This document shows, one piece after another, positions 51,854 to 60,119 of a stretch of DNA of 64,000 bases (positions are counted from its first letter, which is position 1; each line of letters opens with the position of its first letter). The stretch spans positions 474,459 to 538,458 of the forward strand of contig NZ_KE332392.1 of NCBI RefSeq assembly GCF_000409775.1, in the 5' to 3' direction. The translations under genes and the position numbers were made by a program. This DNA comes from Litchfieldella anticariensis FP35 = DSM 16096 (GTDB lineage Bacteria; Pseudomonadota; Gammaproteobacteria; Pseudomonadales; Halomonadaceae). Under the pieces are notes generated by a model. The model was not told where the DNA came from, ran no database searches, and saw only the letters and a list, made by a program, of their open reading frames with translations.

Positions 51854-54493
51854 ATGTCAGCACCGCAGCCGATTCATCTGCACGATTATCAGCTTCCCGC
51901 TTACCGGGTCACACACACCGAACTCAAGTTCGATCTGTCACCTTCGGCAACCCGTGTCGTGGCACGCCTCCATCTCGAGCGTCATTCAGAGCGCCAAGAG
52001 GACAACTTGCCGCTGGTGTTGAACGGCGAGCATCTGAAGCTCCTGCGTGTTGCAATCGATGGCCAAGAGCTGGGAGCCGGAGAATACTCGGTCGATGCCG
52101 AGACGCTGACCATATTTGAAGTGCCGCAGAGGTTTCTGCTGGATACCGAGGTGGAGATTGCCCCTGAGTCCAATACGGCGCTTGAAGGCCTCTACCTGTC
52201 TAACGGTATGTTCTGTACCCAGTGCGAGGCCGAGGGGTTTCGACGTATCACCTACTATCCGGACCGTCCGGATGTCATGGCGACATTTTCCACTACCGTG
52301 ATCGGTGACGCAGCGAGCCTGCCGGTGCTGCTCTCCAACGGTAACCCGGTGGAGCGTGGTGAACTACCGAATGGCAGGCACTTCGTCACTTGGGAAGATC
52401 CTTTTCCCAAGCCCTGCTATCTGTTCGCCTTGGTGGCTGGCGATCTGGAAAAGGTCGAGGACCGATTCACCACCATGAGCGGGCGCGACGTCACTCTGCA
52501 GATCTGGGTCGAGAAGGAGAACCTCGATAAGACCGACCATGCCATGGCGTCGTTGAAGCGTGCGATGAAGTGGGATGAGGACACTTACGGTCGCGAGTAT
52601 GATCTGGATCTGTTCATGATCGTTGCCGTCAATGATTTCAATATGGGGGCGATGGAGAACAAGGGGCTGAACATTTTCAACTCGGCGGCGGTGCTGACCC
52701 ATCCGTTGACGGCGACCGATGCCGCCTTTCAGCGTGTCGAAGGTATCGTTGCCCATGAGTATTTCCATAACTGGTCGGGCAACCGGGTAACTTGTCGTGA
52801 TTGGTTCCAGCTCTCCCTGAAAGAAGGCTTCACCGTCTTCCGTGACCAGAGCTTTTCCGCCGACACCAATTCGGCACCAGTCAAACGCATCGAAGACGTT
52901 TCCTTTTTCCGTACCGCCCAGTTCGCCGAAGATGCCGGCCCCACCGCCCATCCCGTACGTCCCGACCATTACATCGAGATCAGCAATTTCTATACCCTCA
53001 CCATCTACGAGAAAGGGGCGGAAGTGGTACGCATGCTGCGTAACCTGCTGGGTTGGGAGGCTTTCCGCAAAGGTACGGATCTCTACTTTTCACGTTTCGA
53101 CGGCCAGGCGGTGACCATCGAGGATTTCGTAGGCTGCATGCATGAGGTTTCCGGGCAGGATTTGTCCCAGTTCATGAGCTGGTATTCTCAGGCGGGCACT
53201 CCGGAAATCGATGCTAACGGCCATTATGACTACGCCAAGAGCGAATATCATTTGACGCTACGTCAGCGTACGCCAGCCACGCCCGACCAGCACGAGAAGC
53301 TGCCATTGCATATTCCTATCCGCCTGGGGTTGGTGGGGACAAAATCCGGCGATGACCTGGAGATGACGTTGGATGGCGAGACACTGGGCAAAGATGCGGT
53401 CATCCACCTGCGGGAAGAAGAGCAGAACTTCGTGTTCACCGGCATCGCCGAGGCGCCGGTACCGTCGTTGCTGCGAGGCTTCTCGGCCCCAGTCAAGCTG
53501 CGTTTCCCGTACGGACGTGAGGACCTGGCCTTCCTGTTGCAGCATGACTCGGATGGTTTCAATCGCTGGGATGCGGGGCAGCGTTTGGCCATGTTGGCGT
53601 TGGACGATCTGATAGCGGCGCATCGCAATGGTGTGGAGAAGGTCATGGACGTGCGCGTGGTCGACGCCTTCCGTACCTTGCTGACAGCCAAGGTCGACGA
53701 TAAAGCCGTCTTGGCGGAAATGCTGACCCTGCCTTCGGAAGCCTATATTGCCGAGCAGCAGCCAGTGGTCGACGTCGATGCCATCCATGCTGCGCGTACT
53801 TTCGTCAAACAGTCGCTGGCGGTTGCCCTACGCGATGAGTTCATGGCCGTATATGGTGACCATCAGTCGGACGTCTCTTATGCTCCGGAACCGGGACAGA
53901 TTGCCGACCGCGCTCTGAAGAATGTCGCGCTGTCGTACCTGATGAGCATCGAGGACGAAGAGGCAGTGGCCTTGACGCAACAGCAATTCGAGGCCGATCA
54001 CAACATGACAGATGTGCGGGCTGCCTTGACGTTGCTCACGCACAGTTCTCGTAGTGATCTCGCCGACCCGGCTCTCAAAGCCTTCGGTGAGAAATGGGCT
54101 CATGATTCATTGGTCATGGATCAATGGTTCAGTATCCAGGTGACCCGTCCACAACCGGATGTGCTGGAACGGCTCAAGTTCCTGATGCAGCATCCCGCTT
54201 TCTCACTGAAGAATCCCAACAAGGTGCGTGCCCTGATCGGAACCTTCGCCAGTCAGAATCGGGTCAACTTCCATCGGATCGATGGTGAGGGCTACCAATT
54301 GCTGGCCGACGTGGTCATCGAGCTCAACAAGCTCAACCCCGAGATTGCTGCACGTATCATCACGCCGCTGACTCGTTGGCAGCGTTTCGACGAGACCCGC
54401 CAGGCACTGATGAAGGCCGAGCTCGAGCGCATTCGCGCTGAGGAACTTTCCCCCAACGTCTACGAAGTGGTGGAAAAAGCGTTGGCGGCGTGA
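51854..54493 (+). CDS. pepN: aminopeptidase N
   Basis: 879 residues, the usual length for the gammaproteobacterial M1 enzyme. The zinc ligands are H301, H305 (HEYFH) and E324 (LKEGFTVF); the exopeptidase motif is GAMENKGLNIFN. It is a cytosolic broad-specificity aminopeptidase completing peptide degradation. AGGAG precedes the ATG. A hairpin without T tract begins 26 bp after the stop. Confidence 0.97.
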   Translation: MSAPQPIHLHDYQLPAYRVTHTELKFDLSPSATRVVARLHLERHSERQEDNLPLVLNGEHLKLLRVAIDGQELGAGEYSVDAETLTIFEVPQRFLLDTEVEIAPESNTALEGLYLSNGMFCTQCEAEGFRRITYYPDRPDVMATFSTTVIGDAASLPVLLSNGNPVERGELPNGRHFVTWEDPFPKPCYLFALVAGDLEKVEDRFTTMSGRDVTLQIWVEKENLDKTDHAMASLKRAMKWDEDTYGREYDLDLFMIVAVNDFNMGAMENKGLNIFNSAAVLTHPLTATDAAFQRVEGIVAHEYFHNWSGNRVTCRDWFQLSLKEGFTVFRDQSFSADTNSAPVKRIEDVSFFRTAQFAEDAGPTAHPVRPDHYIEISNFYTLTIYEKGAEVVRMLRNLLGWEAFRKGTDLYFSRFDGQAVTIEDFVGCMHEVSGQDLSQFMSWYSQAGTPEIDANGHYDYAKSEYHLTLRQRTPATPDQHEKLPLHIPIRLGLVGTKSGDDLEMTLDGETLGKDAVIHLREEEQNFVFTGIAEAPVPSLLRGFSAPVKLRFPYGREDLAFLLQHDSDGFNRWDAGQRLAMLALDDLIAAHRNGVEKVMDVRVVDAFRTLLTAKVDDKAVLAEMLTLPSEAYIAEQQPVVDVDAIHAARTFVKQSLAVALRDEFMAVYGDHQSDVSYAPEPGQIADRALKNVALSYLMSIEDEEAVALTQQQFEADHNMTDVRAALTLLTHSSRSDLADPALKAFGEKWAHDSLVMDQWFSIQVTRPQPDVLERLKFLMQHPAFSLKNPNKVRALIGTFASQNRVNFHRIDGEGYQLLADVVIELNKLNPEIAARIITPLTRWQRFDETRQALMKAELERIRAEELSPNVYEVVEKALAA

Positions 54494-54518
54494 GGTATCG
54501 AACGTCGCCATTCACGCT

Positions 54519-54543
54519 CCAGGCCGCCTGCGAGGCGGCCTGG
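54519..54543 (+). terminator. hairpin downstream of pepN
   Basis: CCAGGCCGCC (54519-54528), loop TGCGA and GGCGGCCTGG (54534-54543) form a perfect 10-bp stem. It lacks a T tract but by position is the likely 3' boundary of the pepN message. Confidence 0.55.
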
Positions 54544-54627
54544 TGATGGGGAATGTGCAACGAGACTGGTATGAGTCACTTCTTGTATGGTTGGGCTTGA
54601 CGCGGGAAGACAATGATGCTTTTAATG

Positions 54628-54660
54628 GATTGGTATTGGTTCAATTAGCCAATACCAATC
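54628..54660. promoter_or_regulatory. perfect 12-bp inverted repeat in the pepN-DUF1127 gap
   Basis: GATTGGTATTGG (54628-54639) and CCAATACCAATC (54649-54660) are perfect arms around a 9-base AT-rich loop. The ATTGGT halves resemble sites of some GntR/FadR-type regulators such as PdhR. It lies in a 389-bp gap with no supported gene. It could be an operator or an RNA structure. Confidence 0.45.
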
Positions 54661-54724
54661 TGCAATCGCAACCAAAGGCTCGAGATGATGACTTCGACTT
54701 GCTGCGTACCAAGCAATTGGCTGT

Positions 54725-54743
54725 ACACCATGAAACATGGTGT
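54725..54743. repeat. 8-bp inverted repeat
   Basis: ACACCATG and CATGGTGT are perfect arms around AAA, in the same gap as the longer dyad at 54628. Possible operator half or chance. Confidence 0.35.
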
Positions 54744-54790
54744 GCGAGCCCATGCTTGCCCGCGAGCCGCCTCTCGACTCTGATCTCATC

Positions 54791-54812
54791 GGCCGCGGAT
54801 CTTACCGCGGCC
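54791..54812. repeat. GC-rich hairpin upstream of the DUF1127 gene
   Basis: GGCCGCGG (54791-54798) and CCGCGGCC (54805-54812) pair around ATCTTA, 71 bp before the DUF1127 start. In the RNA it would form a stable leader stem. Confidence 0.4.
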
Positions 54813-54882
54813 CCGATATCCTCACCGATTTCCCCGTCCCCGATAAGGTCCCTGGCTTCCAACCTGGAAGGGAGACCTCGTT

Positions 54883-55149
54883 ATGACCTTGTTCCGTCGT
54901 TTTGCACGCGTTCTTGAACGCCCGATTCGGAAGTACCGCGAACGTCGCAGCTACCAAGCCGTGTCGCATCTCGATGACCACTTGCTGCGCGATATCGGCT
55001 TGCGCCGTGAACGGGAAGTGATTGTGCCAATTTATCCCGATGGTGAGCCGCAGGAGCGCGTGCCGGCTTCGACACGGAACAGAGTGGTGAAGCAGAAGGA
55101 GAGTGGCGTGACGCGATGCTGTCCACACTGTGGAGCGTCACTGGCTTAG
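54883..55149 (+). CDS. DUF1127 protein with a C-terminal CxxC tail
   Basis: 88 residues. The arginine-rich DUF1127 motif YQAVSHLDDHLLRDIGLRRE lies at about 25-44. In alphaproteobacteria short DUF1127 proteins affect RNA turnover and phosphate or carbon metabolism. Unlike the compact forms, this one has an extra tail ending CCPHCGASLA, which could bind metal in a dimer. GGAAGGGAG lies upstream of the ATG. Confidence 0.8.
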   Translation: MTLFRRFARVLERPIRKYRERRSYQAVSHLDDHLLRDIGLRREREVIVPIYPDGEPQERVPASTRNRVVKQKESGVTRCCPHCGASLA

Positions 55150-55193
55150 CGGTGCCACGGCTGCAGGAAAGCGGTCGTGGCCAAATGAAGTGT

Positions 55194-55231
55194 CACAGCT
55201 CTGAACCTCGGGAATGAGGTTTGGGGCTGTG
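55194..55231 (+). repeat. two-storey hairpin in the gap before the MgtC-like gene
   Basis: CACAGC (55194-55199) pairs with GCTGTG (55226-55231), and AACCTC (55204-55209) with GAGGTT (55216-55221), around GGGAAT. It may terminate the DUF1127 transcript or form part of an MgtC leader; no U tract is present. Confidence 0.4.
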
Positions 55232-55315
55232 AGTCGGCATTGCCGGCGGAAAATGGGATACTGCGCTGACAACCTCTTACTATATGTAAATAACGTTTCG
55301 TGAAGCTGGGAGGCG

Positions 55316-56017
55316 ATGACGTCAATGACGGATCACTTGGTGATCGTGGCTTATCTGGGGGCGGCCTGGCTGGCAGGCAGTCTGATCGGACTGGAACGCA
55401 GTTATCATGGCCGACCCGCGGGGTTTCGTACCCATGCTTTGGTGTGCTTGGCCTCGGCGCTGCTGATGATGGTGTCCACTCACCAAGGGCAATGGTTTGG
55501 AGCCTCCATACCAAGCTCGGCGATCAATACCGACCCCACGCGAATGGCACAGGGGATCATGACCGGTATCGGCTTTTTAGGGGCTGGAGTGATCTTCAAG
55601 GAAGGGTTGACGGTACGCGGCCTAACCACGGCAGCCTCGATTTGGGTGACGGCAGCGCTGGGGATTCTCTATGGCATCGGCTTCCTGTTTCCGGCGATTA
55701 TCGTCACGTTGGTGACTTTGCTGACCCTATCGCTGTTTCGTTGGGCTGAAGCACGTATGCCGAGCCAGCATTTCGCCGATCATGTACTGGCTTTTCCCAT
55801 CGATTCGACACTCGACGAGGTTCAGATGCGAGCCCTCATCAAGGAGCAAGGCTTTCGCATCAAGTCTCTGAGCTACCGTTTGGTACAACGCGGTACGGTC
55901 TTCGAGTACCACATGACGCTGCAGACTCTGGATCGACAGAATCTAAGTCGGTTGGCCGAGCGGCTGCGTCGCGAAGATAACGTGCTGGAATTTCGGCTGT
56001 CGCCGCTGGCCGAGTAA
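55316..56017 (+). CDS. MgtC/SapB family membrane protein
   Basis: 233 residues. Five membrane helices (to about 140) carry the conserved GSLIGLERSYHGRPAGFRTHALVCL and GIMTGIGFLGAGVIFKEG; the rest is a soluble ACT-like domain. MgtC proteins adjust ATP synthase and magnesium or acid stress responses. GGGAGG lies just before the first ATG; the ATG at 55325 has better spacing and may be the true start. Confidence 0.9.
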   Translation: MTSMTDHLVIVAYLGAAWLAGSLIGLERSYHGRPAGFRTHALVCLASALLMMVSTHQGQWFGASIPSSAINTDPTRMAQGIMTGIGFLGAGVIFKEGLTVRGLTTAASIWVTAALGILYGIGFLFPAIIVTLVTLLTLSLFRWAEARMPSQHFADHVLAFPIDSTLDEVQMRALIKEQGFRIKSLSYRLVQRGTVFEYHMTLQTLDRQNLSRLAERLRREDNVLEFRLSPLAE

Positions 56018-56088
56018 TGAGAGCTCACTTGTACATCGACAGGCAAAAGGCGAAGCTATACTGGCTACCTTGCTAAAGGATGGCCGAG

Positions 56089-57015
56089 ATGGCGAAGACG
56101 TCAGACTCAGCAAGATTGATTCTCAATGGAATGTCAGCCCAGTTGCCCGCCGTCAGGGAAGCCATTTTTTCCCGGCGCCAGCTAGGAAGCAAGCTGGAGG
56201 TACAGGTGACCTGGGAGCAGGGCGATGCAGCAAGGTTCGCTCAGCAGGCAGGGCGCGACGGAGTTTCTCGTGTGATTGTCGGCGGCGGAGATGGCACCGT
56301 TAACGAGACCGTCAATGGCCTGATGCAGCTTCCAAGGGAACAGCGGCCGCCATTGGCCATTCTGCCCCTGGGTAGTGCCAATGATTTTGCCACCTCCTTG
56401 AATTTACCCATGGACCCTGAGTCGGCACTCGATGTTGCCTTCACGGCCTCACCACAACCTGTCGATGTTCCTTGCCTGGGTAATACGTATTACCTGAACA
56501 TGCTTTCCGCCGGATTCGGAGCCGAGGTTACGTCCTCCACCCCCAAGATGCTCAAGCGCTTATTGGGTGGTGGGGCCTATTCACTGATGGGGCTTGTCAA
56601 GGCTTGGCGCTATCAGCCTTACTATGGGCGACTGCGCTGGCCTGAAGGTGAGCGCCGGCTACCTCTTTTTGTGTTAGCCATCGGCAACGGTTCCCACGCC
56701 GGTGGCGGGCAATGCTTGACGCCTCAGGCCCATCTCGATGATGGGTTGCTGGATGTGCTGGTCGTGCGCCATTTTTCCTCACTCCACGAGTTGAAGCAGA
56801 TGCGCGATGAGCTCAAGCGGCTCCCCGAGACCGGGGCGTTCGTTGATTATTTTCAGACCTCACGACTGAGTTTCGACGCGGAAACGCAAGTATCCTTCAC
56901 GCTTGATGGTGAACTGCAGCAATTTGCCTCTTTCGAGGTGGCCTTGGAGAACGCCGGTTTGGAGCTGCTAGCACCTGCAGAAAGGTGCCAACTGTTCTCC
57001 CGCACCTTGCCCTGA
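56089..57015 (+). CDS. yegS: YegS-type lipid kinase
   Basis: 308 residues from the ATG at 56089, eight bases after AAGGA; the ATG at 56080 overlaps that site. The diacylglycerol-kinase catalytic domain shows VIVGGGDGTVNETVNGLM (about 62-79) and LPLGSANDFATSLNLP. GNGSHAGGGQCLTPQAHLDDGLLDVLV marks the second lobe. YegS phosphorylates phosphatidylglycerol in vitro. It follows MgtC by 71 bp. The gap after it (57016-57200) holds no gene I can support. Confidence 0.92.
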   Translation: MAKTSDSARLILNGMSAQLPAVREAIFSRRQLGSKLEVQVTWEQGDAARFAQQAGRDGVSRVIVGGGDGTVNETVNGLMQLPREQRPPLAILPLGSANDFATSLNLPMDPESALDVAFTASPQPVDVPCLGNTYYLNMLSAGFGAEVTSSTPKMLKRLLGGGAYSLMGLVKAWRYQPYYGRLRWPEGERRLPLFVLAIGNGSHAGGGQCLTPQAHLDDGLLDVLVVRHFSSLHELKQMRDELKRLPETGAFVDYFQTSRLSFDAETQVSFTLDGELQQFASFEVALENAGLELLAPAERCQLFSRTLP

Positions 57016-57200
57016 TCCTGCAACGAGACTGCCGATAAGACTAGCAAGGAGATGAATGATCATGCTGACCCCTTTCTCTGTGGTGAAAAGGCCGTCATGT
57101 TCTTTTTCGGTCCCAGTGACAATGCGCCGATGTTCAAGGCATTTCGCGACATCATGGGACAGCTATTCACTACTTGGGGTTGGCCGGAAGGAGTCACACT

Positions 57201-57638
57201 ATGGATGAATTCATGCAGGCCGCTATTGTCGAAGCAAAGAAAGGTGCGGCAGAAGGAGGTGTGCCGATCGGCTCGGTTCTGGTGCATCGGGGGCGTATCA
57301 TTGGTCGTGGTCATAACCAACGCCAGCAACGAGGCAGTGTGGTGCTGCATGCCGAGATGGACGCGTTGGAGGATGCAGGCCGTCAACCCGCGGTGGTATA
57401 TCGTGAGTCGGTACTTTATACCACCTTGTCGCCATGCCCGATGTGTAGCGGGGCTATTGTGCTGTATGGCATACCGCGCGTGGTGATAGGAGAGAATCGA
57501 ACCTTCATGGGAGATGAAGCTCTCTTGCGCTCGAGAGGCGTCACTCTGGAGGTGCTTGATGATTCGGCTTGTCATGCCTTGATGGAGGCTTTCATTCGTG
57601 AGCATCCGGATCTTTGGTATGAAGATATCGGTGAATGA
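57201..57638 (+). CDS. cytosine deaminase-like protein (yeast FCY1 type)
   Basis: 145 residues from the ATG at 57201 behind AAGGAG. It is a small zinc deaminase with H50 and E52 (LHAEMD) and C79/C82 (SPCPMC). Beyond the generic motifs it shares with yeast cytosine deaminase EGGVPIG, GRGHN, LYTTLSPC, YGIPR, GEN and the C-terminal EDIGE; W139 and D142 there match the residues that close over cytosine in the yeast enzyme. So cytosine to uracil is the likely reaction, distinct from the bacterial CodA fold. Confidence 0.83.
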   Translation: MDEFMQAAIVEAKKGAAEGGVPIGSVLVHRGRIIGRGHNQRQQRGSVVLHAEMDALEDAGRQPAVVYRESVLYTTLSPCPMCSGAIVLYGIPRVVIGENRTFMGDEALLRSRGVTLEVLDDSACHALMEAFIREHPDLWYEDIGE

Positions 57639-57722
57639 TTGTTGGCTTGCGAGGTTGTTCGGGCTCTGATGGAATATGCTGCTTGTTTTAGGATGATTTC
57701 ATGAATCACTGGAGAGGAAGTG

Positions 57723-58307
57723 ATGGCGAATAAACCCTGGATTACGCTCGTTGCGGCGCTGGCTTTGTCTGTGGGTCTGATGGGCTGTGGTGACAATGAC
57801 GATGATGCCGCTTCCGAGCCGGGCAATGGTGTCGATGAAACCGTTGAGACCCCGCAAGCTCAGGATGCCCCGGAAGAAGAGACACGACCGGAAGGGGGAG
57901 AGAGCGGTGACGGTGAGCCTATGGCGGAAGAGCAGGGCGCACCGGCGGAGGACGTGGAGAGTGGCACTGAGCCGATGACCGAAGGGTCCGGTAGTACTGG
58001 TGCGGCCTCTTCGACTCAGGATGACAAAACGACCCAGGATGATGCAACGACGCAAAATGACGAAACCACAGCGTCACAGGGCCAAGGACCTGAGCCTACC
58101 GAGGAGACCCTTGGCGAAACACCGGATACCATCGACGAACAGTCGGCCATGCCTGGCGAATCCTCAGATGCCGATATCGAGGCGTTCATGGAACAAACCG
58201 AGCGGCGTTTCGAGGAGGCAGAGCGTGAGATCGATGAGAAGTTCAAGGAAGCCGAGCGACAGGACCCTGCTGCTGACAACGTCGAGACCGAAGAGCCAGA
58301 AAATTGA
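57723..58307 (+). CDS. very acidic outer-membrane-type lipoprotein
   Basis: 194 residues. The signal peptide ends in the lipobox LMGC with the lipidated C22, followed by glycine, which favours outer-membrane sorting. The mature chain is low-complexity and rich in E, D, T, G, S and P (for example TTQDDATTQNDETT), ending in a predicted charged helix (IEAFMEQTERRFEEAEREIDEKFKEAE). Extreme acidity is common in surface proteins of halophiles. Family not recognised. GAGAGGAAG precedes the ATG at 57723. Confidence 0.72.
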   Translation: MANKPWITLVAALALSVGLMGCGDNDDDAASEPGNGVDETVETPQAQDAPEEETRPEGGESGDGEPMAEEQGAPAEDVESGTEPMTEGSGSTGAASSTQDDKTTQDDATTQNDETTASQGQGPEPTEETLGETPDTIDEQSAMPGESSDADIEAFMEQTERRFEEAEREIDEKFKEAERQDPAADNVETEEPEN

Positions 58308-58344
58308 GAATGACGTTTTCTGACGTATAGGGACGTATAAGCGA

Positions 58345-58370
58345 AAAAGGTCCACCGAGGTGGACCTTTT
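58345..58370. terminator. bidirectional intrinsic terminator
   Basis: AAAAGGTCCAC (58345-58355), loop CGAG and GTGGACCTTTT (58360-58370) are symmetrical, with T tracts on both strands. It serves the lipoprotein gene on the plus strand and cspA on the minus strand. Confidence 0.88.
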
Positions 58371-58432
58371 CATTACCACTTGCTTAATGCATGAAGCTCT
58401 TAGGCAATTGGCGAGTTCAAGACCGTCAACGC

Positions 58433-58639
58433 TTAGTTGGCGATCTTGATGTTAGCGGCCTGAAGGCCTTTCTTACCTTGAGTGACGTCGAAGGTAACCT
58501 TCTGACCGTCCTGCAGGGTCTTGAAGCCTTCAGCCTGAATTTCGGAGAAGTGGGCGAACAGGTCATCACCGCCGTCATCCGGAGAAATGAAGCCGTAACC
58601 CTTGGTGTCGTTAAACCACTTGACAGTGCCAGTTGCCAT
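58433..58639 (-). CDS. cspA: cold-shock domain protein CspA family
   Basis: 68 residues forming one OB-fold with both RNA-binding motifs: RNP1 KGYGFIS and RNP2 DLFAHF. It melts secondary structure in mRNA. AAGGAAATC precedes the ATG. A possible promoter lies about 170 bp upstream, leaving a long 5' leader as in cold-regulated csp genes. Confidence 0.95.
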   Translation of the reverse strand: MATGTVKWFNDTKGYGFISPDDGGDDLFAHFSEIQAEGFKTLQDGQKVTFDVTQGKKGLQAANIKIAN

Positions 58640-58805
58640 TGTCGATTTCCTTAACTAACTAAATGATGGTGCTGGGCAGGCAAAGGCTTATCCAATGCCC
58701 TAGTGCCCGTAGTGCGTGGGTAAGGCAAAGAAGAAGGGCGCACTGGGAGTCTCGAAGGAATCGATCAACAACTGACGACATTCTACTTGCAAACCAACGC
58801 AGCGG

Positions 58806-58834
58806 ATGATGCATCAGGGGTAGGGTTGCGTCAA
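58806..58834 (-). promoter_or_regulatory. possible cspA promoter
   Basis: On the minus strand TTGACG (58834-58829) and CATCAT (58811-58806) are spaced by 17 bases. Transcription would start near 58799 and give a leader of about 160 bases. The -10 is weak. The rest of the 346-bp gap (58640-58985) should also carry the divergent TM2 gene promoter, which I could not place. Confidence 0.35.
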
Positions 58835-58985
58835 GATAGGCTCCGCCTCCCTTGAACTGATGCCCGCCAAATCACTTTAGATGGAAAAAACAGGCACGTC
58901 CAGAAAGTCGATTTGGTAATGTCTCATGTAACGCCTGGCGGGTGGTGGCAGGCAGGAAAGTTCTCGGAATCTATGGGAAGACGTC

Positions 58986-59408
58986 ATGGCGACACTGAGC
59001 ACGACACCTAGCGGTACTCACAGCAAATTGATCGGCTACCTGTTGTGGCTCTTTGGCTTTCTGGGGGCGCACCGCTTCTACTATGGCAAGCCGGTAACGG
59101 GGACCATTTGGTTCTTTACTCTTGGTTTGCTGGGCATTGGCTGGGTAATCGACCTGTTTCTGATCCCTTCCATGGATCGTCAAGCGGATCTGCGCTTTCA
59201 CGCCGGCCCGATCAATTATTCGCTGGCCTGGGTTCTGCTGACCTTTCTGGGGGTATTCGGTATTCATCGTTTTTACATGGGTAAATGGCTGACTGGCATC
59301 CTTTATCTGCTGACGTTAGGGCTGTTGGGACTTGGCGTACTCTACGATTTCTGGACGCTCAACGATCAGATCTCTGTCAGGCATGCCAAGCGTGGCATCT
59401 TCAATTGA
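58986..59408 (+). CDS. protein with two TM2 domains
   Basis: 140 residues made of two TM2 repeats: LLWLFGFLGAHRFYYGKPVTG...GIGWVIDLF and LLTFLGVFGIHRFYMGKWLTG...GLGVLYDFW. Each is a pair of membrane helices with the conserved G-HRFY-GK motif. The family function is unknown. GGGAAG lies before the ATG. Confidence 0.87.
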   Translation: MATLSTTPSGTHSKLIGYLLWLFGFLGAHRFYYGKPVTGTIWFFTLGLLGIGWVIDLFLIPSMDRQADLRFHAGPINYSLAWVLLTFLGVFGIHRFYMGKWLTGILYLLTLGLLGLGVLYDFWTLNDQISVRHAKRGIFN

Positions 59409-59429
59409 TCGATCGTTCCAGGAGGCATG

Positions 59430-60074
59430 ATGTTTCTGGATGCACAATTTTGGCCTTTCCTCGTTGCCATCACACTGCTGACCATGAGTCCCGGGGTGGA
59501 CACGCTGCTGGTCATTCGCAATACCACTCGTGGAGGGTTGCATGACGGTGTACTCACCAGCTTGGCGATCTGCAGTGGTTTGTTCGTGCATGCCACGGTA
59601 TCGGCGCTGGGGATCTCGATCATCCTGCTGCAGTCGGCTTGGGCGTTCGGAGTGCTCAAGCTGGCCGGGGCGGGCTATTTGATCTGGTTGGGAGCGCAGA
59701 GTCTACTGAGCGCTCGTCGCAGCAAACCACTGCCGATAGTCGGTGTGTCGGGTTACCGAGCGCGGGTGTCGGTGGGCGTGCCATTGCGCGAGGGGTTTCT
59801 GTCCAATGTGCTGAACCCCAAGACGGTGGTTTTCTACATGGCCTTCCTGCCACAATTCATTGCGCCGGGCGATCCAGCGTTAGCCAAGTCTCTTTGGCTG
59901 GCTGGAGTGCATTTCGTGATTGCCAATATCTGGCAGATCGCTATCGTCTTGATGGTGGGTAGCGCTGGGAAATGGCTGGCCAAACGTTGGGTGTCGCGTA
60001 GCCTGGATGGGGCCACTGGCGCGGTGATGATCGGTTTCGGCTGCAAGCTGGCGTTGGAGCAACGGCCAGCTTGA
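59430..60074 (+). CDS. LysE/RhtB family exporter
   Basis: 214 residues with six membrane helices. The signature TLLTMSPGVDTLLVIRNTTRGG and FLSNVLNPKTVVFYMAFLPQFI are typical of amino-acid exporters of the RhtB type. AGGAGGC precedes two adjacent ATGs; the second (59430) has the better spacing. Substrate unknown; homoserine, threonine or related amino acids are usual. Confidence 0.87.
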   Translation: MFLDAQFWPFLVAITLLTMSPGVDTLLVIRNTTRGGLHDGVLTSLAICSGLFVHATVSALGISIILLQSAWAFGVLKLAGAGYLIWLGAQSLLSARRSKPLPIVGVSGYRARVSVGVPLREGFLSNVLNPKTVVFYMAFLPQFIAPGDPALAKSLWLAGVHFVIANIWQIAIVLMVGSAGKWLAKRWVSRSLDGATGAVMIGFGCKLALEQRPA

Positions 60075-60086
60075 CGCCCTTTAACC

Positions 60087-60114
60087 TCAGGCCCTCCGTA
60101 TGCCGAGGGCCTGA
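60087..60114. terminator. bidirectional hairpin between LysE-type gene and slt
   Basis: TCAGGCCCTC (60087-60096), loop CGTATGCC and GAGGGCCTGA (60105-60114) form a perfect 10-bp stem between the two convergent stops, without T tracts. Confidence 0.55.
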
Positions 60115-60119
60115 ACCGT

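Noticed and set aside
54543-54917. 124-codon frame in the pepN-DUF1127 gap
   Set aside because: It runs through four perfect inverted repeats and into the DUF1127 start, with no ribosome site or family match.
57052-57486. 144-codon frame starting behind AAGGAG after yegS
   Set aside because: Its second half overlaps the clear deaminase gene in another frame and the protein has an implausible cysteine/tryptophan-rich end. A short coding segment before 57200 cannot be excluded but has no support.
58852-58876. Stretch resembling the end of the IS element (TTGAACTGA then CCCG)
   Set aside because: Only about nine consecutive bases agree, no second end or transposase remnant is nearby; most likely chance.
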